Part shown: positions 61,906-64,000 of the stretch, in pieces
How the letters are laid out: every line of letters starts with the position of its first letter
Numbering within the stretch: the stretch's first letter is position 1
Origin: Sulfurospirillum halorespirans DSM 13726
GTDB lineage: Bacteria; Campylobacterota; Campylobacteria; Campylobacterales; Sulfurospirillaceae
Assembly (NCBI RefSeq): GCF_001723605.1
Contig: NZ_CP017111.1
Coordinates: 1,178,001-1,242,000, forward strand
Length of the DNA stretch: 64,000 bases
Direction: 5' to 3'
Position numbers and translations under genes: made by a program
Notes under the pieces: generated by a model
Told to the model about the DNA's origin: nothing
The model's database searches: none
What the model saw: only the letters and a program-made list of their open reading frames with translations

Positions 61906-62337
61906 ATGAATGAGCTTGAAAAGTTGTTCATTGAAACACTCACTTCGCAAATTAGAGCGCTTGACCAGTTTGGTACTTGGGCGAAAAAGAGCGATGAAGA
62001 GGTGTTGAGTGATAAATATATTAAAACCAAAGAGCAACTTAAAAACGTTCCCATTATTGCAGATATTGATGAGATGCAGATCAAAGATATTCGTCTGATT
62101 TTTCAATCGATTGCATTGGCGTTTGAGCTCAAGCTTGGCATTATGTGCTCAGTCGTTATGGAGATGAGTCACGAAGGTTTTGGGCGCGCTGTGGTCTTGG
62201 CCGAAAAAATTGTTATCACCAACAAGTTTTTCAAAGATGCGCATCGTTACAGTTTTAGAACCTATGATGATCTCATTAAAGAGGGTGGCAAAATGTTAAA
62301 AGATGCCATCGAAATTTACGAAACTCATAAAAAATAA
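61906..62337 (+). CDS. NifX-associated nitrogen fixation protein (DUF269)
   Basis: The 143-residue helical protein has the DUF269 pattern (FIETLTSQIRALDQFGTWAK, the basic/aromatic core HRYSFRTYDDLIKEGGKML). It accompanies nifX in most nif clusters and its exact role is unknown. The start ATG lies 4 bases after the nifX stop with GAGGA as ribosome site. Confidence 0.9.
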   Translation: MNELEKLFIETLTSQIRALDQFGTWAKKSDEEVLSDKYIKTKEQLKNVPIIADIDEMQIKDIRLIFQSIALAFELKLGIMCSVVMEMSHEGFGRAVVLAEKIVITNKFFKDAHRYSFRTYDDLIKEGGKMLKDAIEIYETHKK

Positions 62338-62349
62338 TCAGGATAGAAC

Positions 62350-62865
62350 ATGGCAAAGGTTGGTATATTTTACGCAAGTGCGGGCGGCAATACAACATTG
62401 GTAGCAGAGGCTTTAAAAGAGGCGTATGAGCTTGAAGATGATGATTGTATTTTGATGGAAGATGATTTTGACAGTGTTGAGCAATTTGATAACTACGATG
62501 TGCTTTTCGTTGGCTCTTCAACATGGGGACAAGGCGATGTGCATTTTAGTTGGGTTGACCCACTCTTTGAAATCACATCTGATAACATCAGTTTTGCAGG
62601 TAAAAAAGTTGCGTTTTTTGGTGCAGGTGATAGTAAAACGCATGGCGAACATTTTTGTTCAGCTCTTGGTAAATTTAATCAAATTTTTACCAAAGCAGGT
62701 GCACAGGTCATCGGTTTTGTGGATAAAGAGGGCTATAACTACACAGCTTCTTTGGCAGAATCAGGCGATAAACTCTGTGGTTTAGCCATCGATAACATCA
62801 ACGAAAAAGAGAAAACAAGTGAGCGCATTGAGAACTGGATCGAGCAGTTACAAGGCGAGATATAA
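62350..62865 (+). CDS. nifF: Flavodoxin (NifF type)
   Basis: The 171-residue flavodoxin has the FMN phosphate loop (ASAGGNT), the GSSTWGQGD loop and the ring-binding region FGAGDSKTHGEHFCSALG. It has the length of long-chain flavodoxins and lies within the nif unit, so it probably feeds electrons to the nitrogenase iron protein. The gene starts 12 bases after the DUF269 gene. Confidence 0.88.
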   Translation: MAKVGIFYASAGGNTTLVAEALKEAYELEDDDCILMEDDFDSVEQFDNYDVLFVGSSTWGQGDVHFSWVDPLFEITSDNISFAGKKVAFFGAGDSKTHGEHFCSALGKFNQIFTKAGAQVIGFVDKEGYNYTASLAESGDKLCGLAIDNINEKEKTSERIENWIEQLQGEI

Positions 62866-62920
62866 AGGGTTGTACACACAACCCTTTAGTATATAAACTA
62901 TTAAGGATAAAGGACATAAA

Positions 62921-63253
62921 ATGAGAACGCTTGAGCAATATTATGAACTGAAAGATGCAGAAGATTTTTTTGAATTTTTTGGTGTTGACTACGACAAACA
63001 CATTGTGGAAGTCAAGCGTTTTCATATTATGAAAGAGTATGGAACCCTCATTAAAAAAGGGTTTGAAAACTTTAACGGCGATGAGAAATACTTGATGGAC
63101 TTTTTAAAGTTTGCTTTGATTCGTGTCTATATGGACTATAAACATGGACATGCCCCAAGTGCTGCTGAGGTGTGGGGAATGCTTGAAGATGGTAAAGCCA
63201 AAGGCTGTTTGGCATGTACCACTGCAACGGAAGGAGGAAACTGTGCCTGCTAG
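62921..63253 (+). CDS. nifW: Nitrogenase-stabilising protein NifW
   Basis: The 110-residue protein has the NifW pattern (YELKDAEDFFEFFGVDYD, VKRFHIMKEYG, LKFALIRVYMDYKHG). A Cys-containing tail (GCLACTTATEGGNCAC) extends past the usual end and could bind metal. NifW protects the MoFe protein from oxygen. It overlaps nifZ by 11 bases. Confidence 0.88.
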   Translation: MRTLEQYYELKDAEDFFEFFGVDYDKHIVEVKRFHIMKEYGTLIKKGFENFNGDEKYLMDFLKFALIRVYMDYKHGHAPSAAEVWGMLEDGKAKGCLACTTATEGGNCAC

Positions 63254-63605
63254 CGAAGAAGTTGTTTTACACAACAACGTGATGGCAAAACTTTCAGGGA
63301 AAGACGAAGCGAAAGCGAAGTTTTTTCTCGGTCAAAAGGTCAAACTTTTAGAAGACGTCAAAAACGATGGTACCTATCCGTATCTCAAAATTGGCGATGT
63401 GATGATTAAAAAAGGCTCAGTCGGTTACATTCGTGGCATGGGTGAGTTTTTACAAGTCATTCGTGTGTATGAAGTCCATTTTTTAGATGCTGAAGCGGTT
63501 ATTGAAGTCATTGGGTGTAGGGAACATGAGCTTGAAGCGATGGAACCTTACCGTGATCTTGAAGCGGAAGAGACAGAATGGATGATCGATCATTATAAAA
63601 AGTAG
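63243..63605 (+). CDS. nifZ: NifZ
   Basis: The 120-residue protein has the NifZ domain (FFLGQKVKLLEDVKNDGTYPY, MIKKGSVGYIRGMGEFLQV, IRVYEVHFL). NifZ helps mature the P-clusters of the MoFe protein. The start is GTG 63243 with GGAGG 5 bases upstream; the longer reading from 63123 runs inside nifW and is not real. Confidence 0.9.
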   Translation: MPASEEVVLHNNVMAKLSGKDEAKAKFFLGQKVKLLEDVKNDGTYPYLKIGDVMIKKGSVGYIRGMGEFLQVIRVYEVHFLDAEAVIEVIGCREHELEAMEPYRDLEAEETEWMIDHYKK

Positions 63606-63641
63606 TATGATAATAACAAATCTTAGTAAGGAGGAAAAGTC

Positions 63642-63980
63642 GTGGCAAAAGTAATTTTTATGCATTTTGATGTAGAAAAAGATGGTATCTATGATGCTAA
63701 AATAGGCGAACCCGTTGTTCGTTTGGCAAAAGAGAAGGGGATTCCTATCACGTTTGATAGTAAAGATCACTCTTCATGTTTGGTCAGTGTTGAGAGTATT
63801 AGCGAAGAAGAGCCAACAAGTTACATGGAAGACGAAGAGCTTGATGAACTTGTCAAACTTGGTGCAATTTCTCAAGAAGATGCTGATATCTGCCAACAGT
63901 TTACCGTAAGCCCAAAAGTACGCATCGCTTCTATGATGATGATTAAGGGCGATGTTTTGATTAAACCATTTAAAAAGTAA
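63642..63980 (+). CDS. [2Fe-2S] ferredoxin-like protein missing most cluster cysteines
   Basis: The 112-residue protein follows the plant-type ferredoxin fold used in nif clusters (VRLAKEKGIPITFD, then SCLVSVESI, then SPKVRIASMMM). Where relatives have cysteines (FDCxxGxCxxC and RLACQ) it reads FDSKDHSSC and RIASM, so at most one of four ligands is kept. It probably cannot hold a normal 2Fe-2S cluster, and may have become structural. It has a GGAGG ribosome site and follows nifZ by 36 bases. Confidence 0.75.
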   Translation: MAKVIFMHFDVEKDGIYDAKIGEPVVRLAKEKGIPITFDSKDHSSCLVSVESISEEEPTSYMEDEELDELVKLGAISQEDADICQQFTVSPKVRIASMMMIKGDVLIKPFKK

Positions 63981-63990
63981 AGGATCACGT

Positions 63991-64000
63991 ATGACAACAA
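63991..64000 (+). CDS. Start of the next gene in the nif unit (truncated by window end)
   Basis: ATG ACA ACA begins at 63991 after an AAAGGA ribosome site (63979-63984). Only the first three codons (MTT) are in the window. It lies 10 bases after the ferredoxin-like gene, so it is in the same unit. Confidence 0.5.

Noticed and set aside
63123-63242. Longer nifZ reading frame starting inside nifW
   Set aside because: The extra 40 residues are a shadow of nifW; GTG 63243 has a proper ribosome site.

Overview
The window looks like a chromosome segment of a nitrogen-fixing member of the Campylobacterota (Epsilonproteobacteria), most likely Sulfurospirillum or a close relative. The assignment is inferred from several features. 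The histidine kinases share an H-box (HQWRQPL) common in that group, and RibBA has a decayed RibA half. The nif genes are arranged with cache-CheW, c-di-GMP and flavodiiron genes, and GC content is modest. No rRNA or species marker is present, so the genus is a judgement.

Layout. 1-5.4 kb: DedA protein, an S24/LexA-like repressor with operator-like repeats and a divergent 34-codon ORF, a BASS transporter, a cyclophilin and a beta-propeller/helical protein. 5.3-13.7 kb: a signalling block of REC-PAS, an OmpR-type regulator, and a four-gene operon FIST > GAF-like kinase > dCache kinase > REC-GGDEF(degenerate)-EAL. 13.8-17.6 kb: YbaK, two paralogous membrane-anchored GKW proteins, a DsbA-like protein and an AraC regulator. 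17.68-20.92 kb: a 3.2-kb island at the 3' end of tRNA-Gln (antitoxin remnant, PIN toxin-antitoxin pair, orphan C5 methyltransferase, tyrosine integrase). 20.9-31.2 kb: tRNA-Gln, tRNA-fMet, ribBA, a Kef antiporter, a seven-gene minus-strand operon (FtsX-type ABC transporter, heme-copper-oxidase-like protein, polytopic protein, YceI, phosphoesterase, truncated kinase) and a DnaQ-like exonuclease. 31.3-35.6 kb: an HD/Hsp90-type ATPase gene cut by an IS256-family element that also trims hipA of a hipBA pair. 35.8-39.5 kb: housekeeping genes. 39.6-64 kb: a nif region (nifV, nifB, nifE, nifN, nifX-type genes, nifF-like flavodoxin, nifW, nifZ, ferredoxins, flavodiiron protein). It is interleaved with GAF-HD-GYP, REC-EAL, PAS-kinase and REC genes and a cysteine-rich cache-CheW protein. 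nifHDK are not in the window.

Two signals cut across gene boundaries. First, the 10-bp palindrome TTACATGTAA occurs 36 times by my reading. It sits in genes (as LHV[K/N] or [F/L/V]TCK peptides) and between genes, where close pairs form terminator-like hairpins behind stop codons. It is absent from the tRNA island and from the IS/HD-ATPase patch, and behaves like a highly iterated palindrome or uptake-type tag. Second, five nif-region transcription units (nifB, fdx, nifE, cache-CheW, nifX) are preceded by GG-N10-G[C/T] elements. Three of these share GGAACACTT, which points to a sigma-54 nif regulon.
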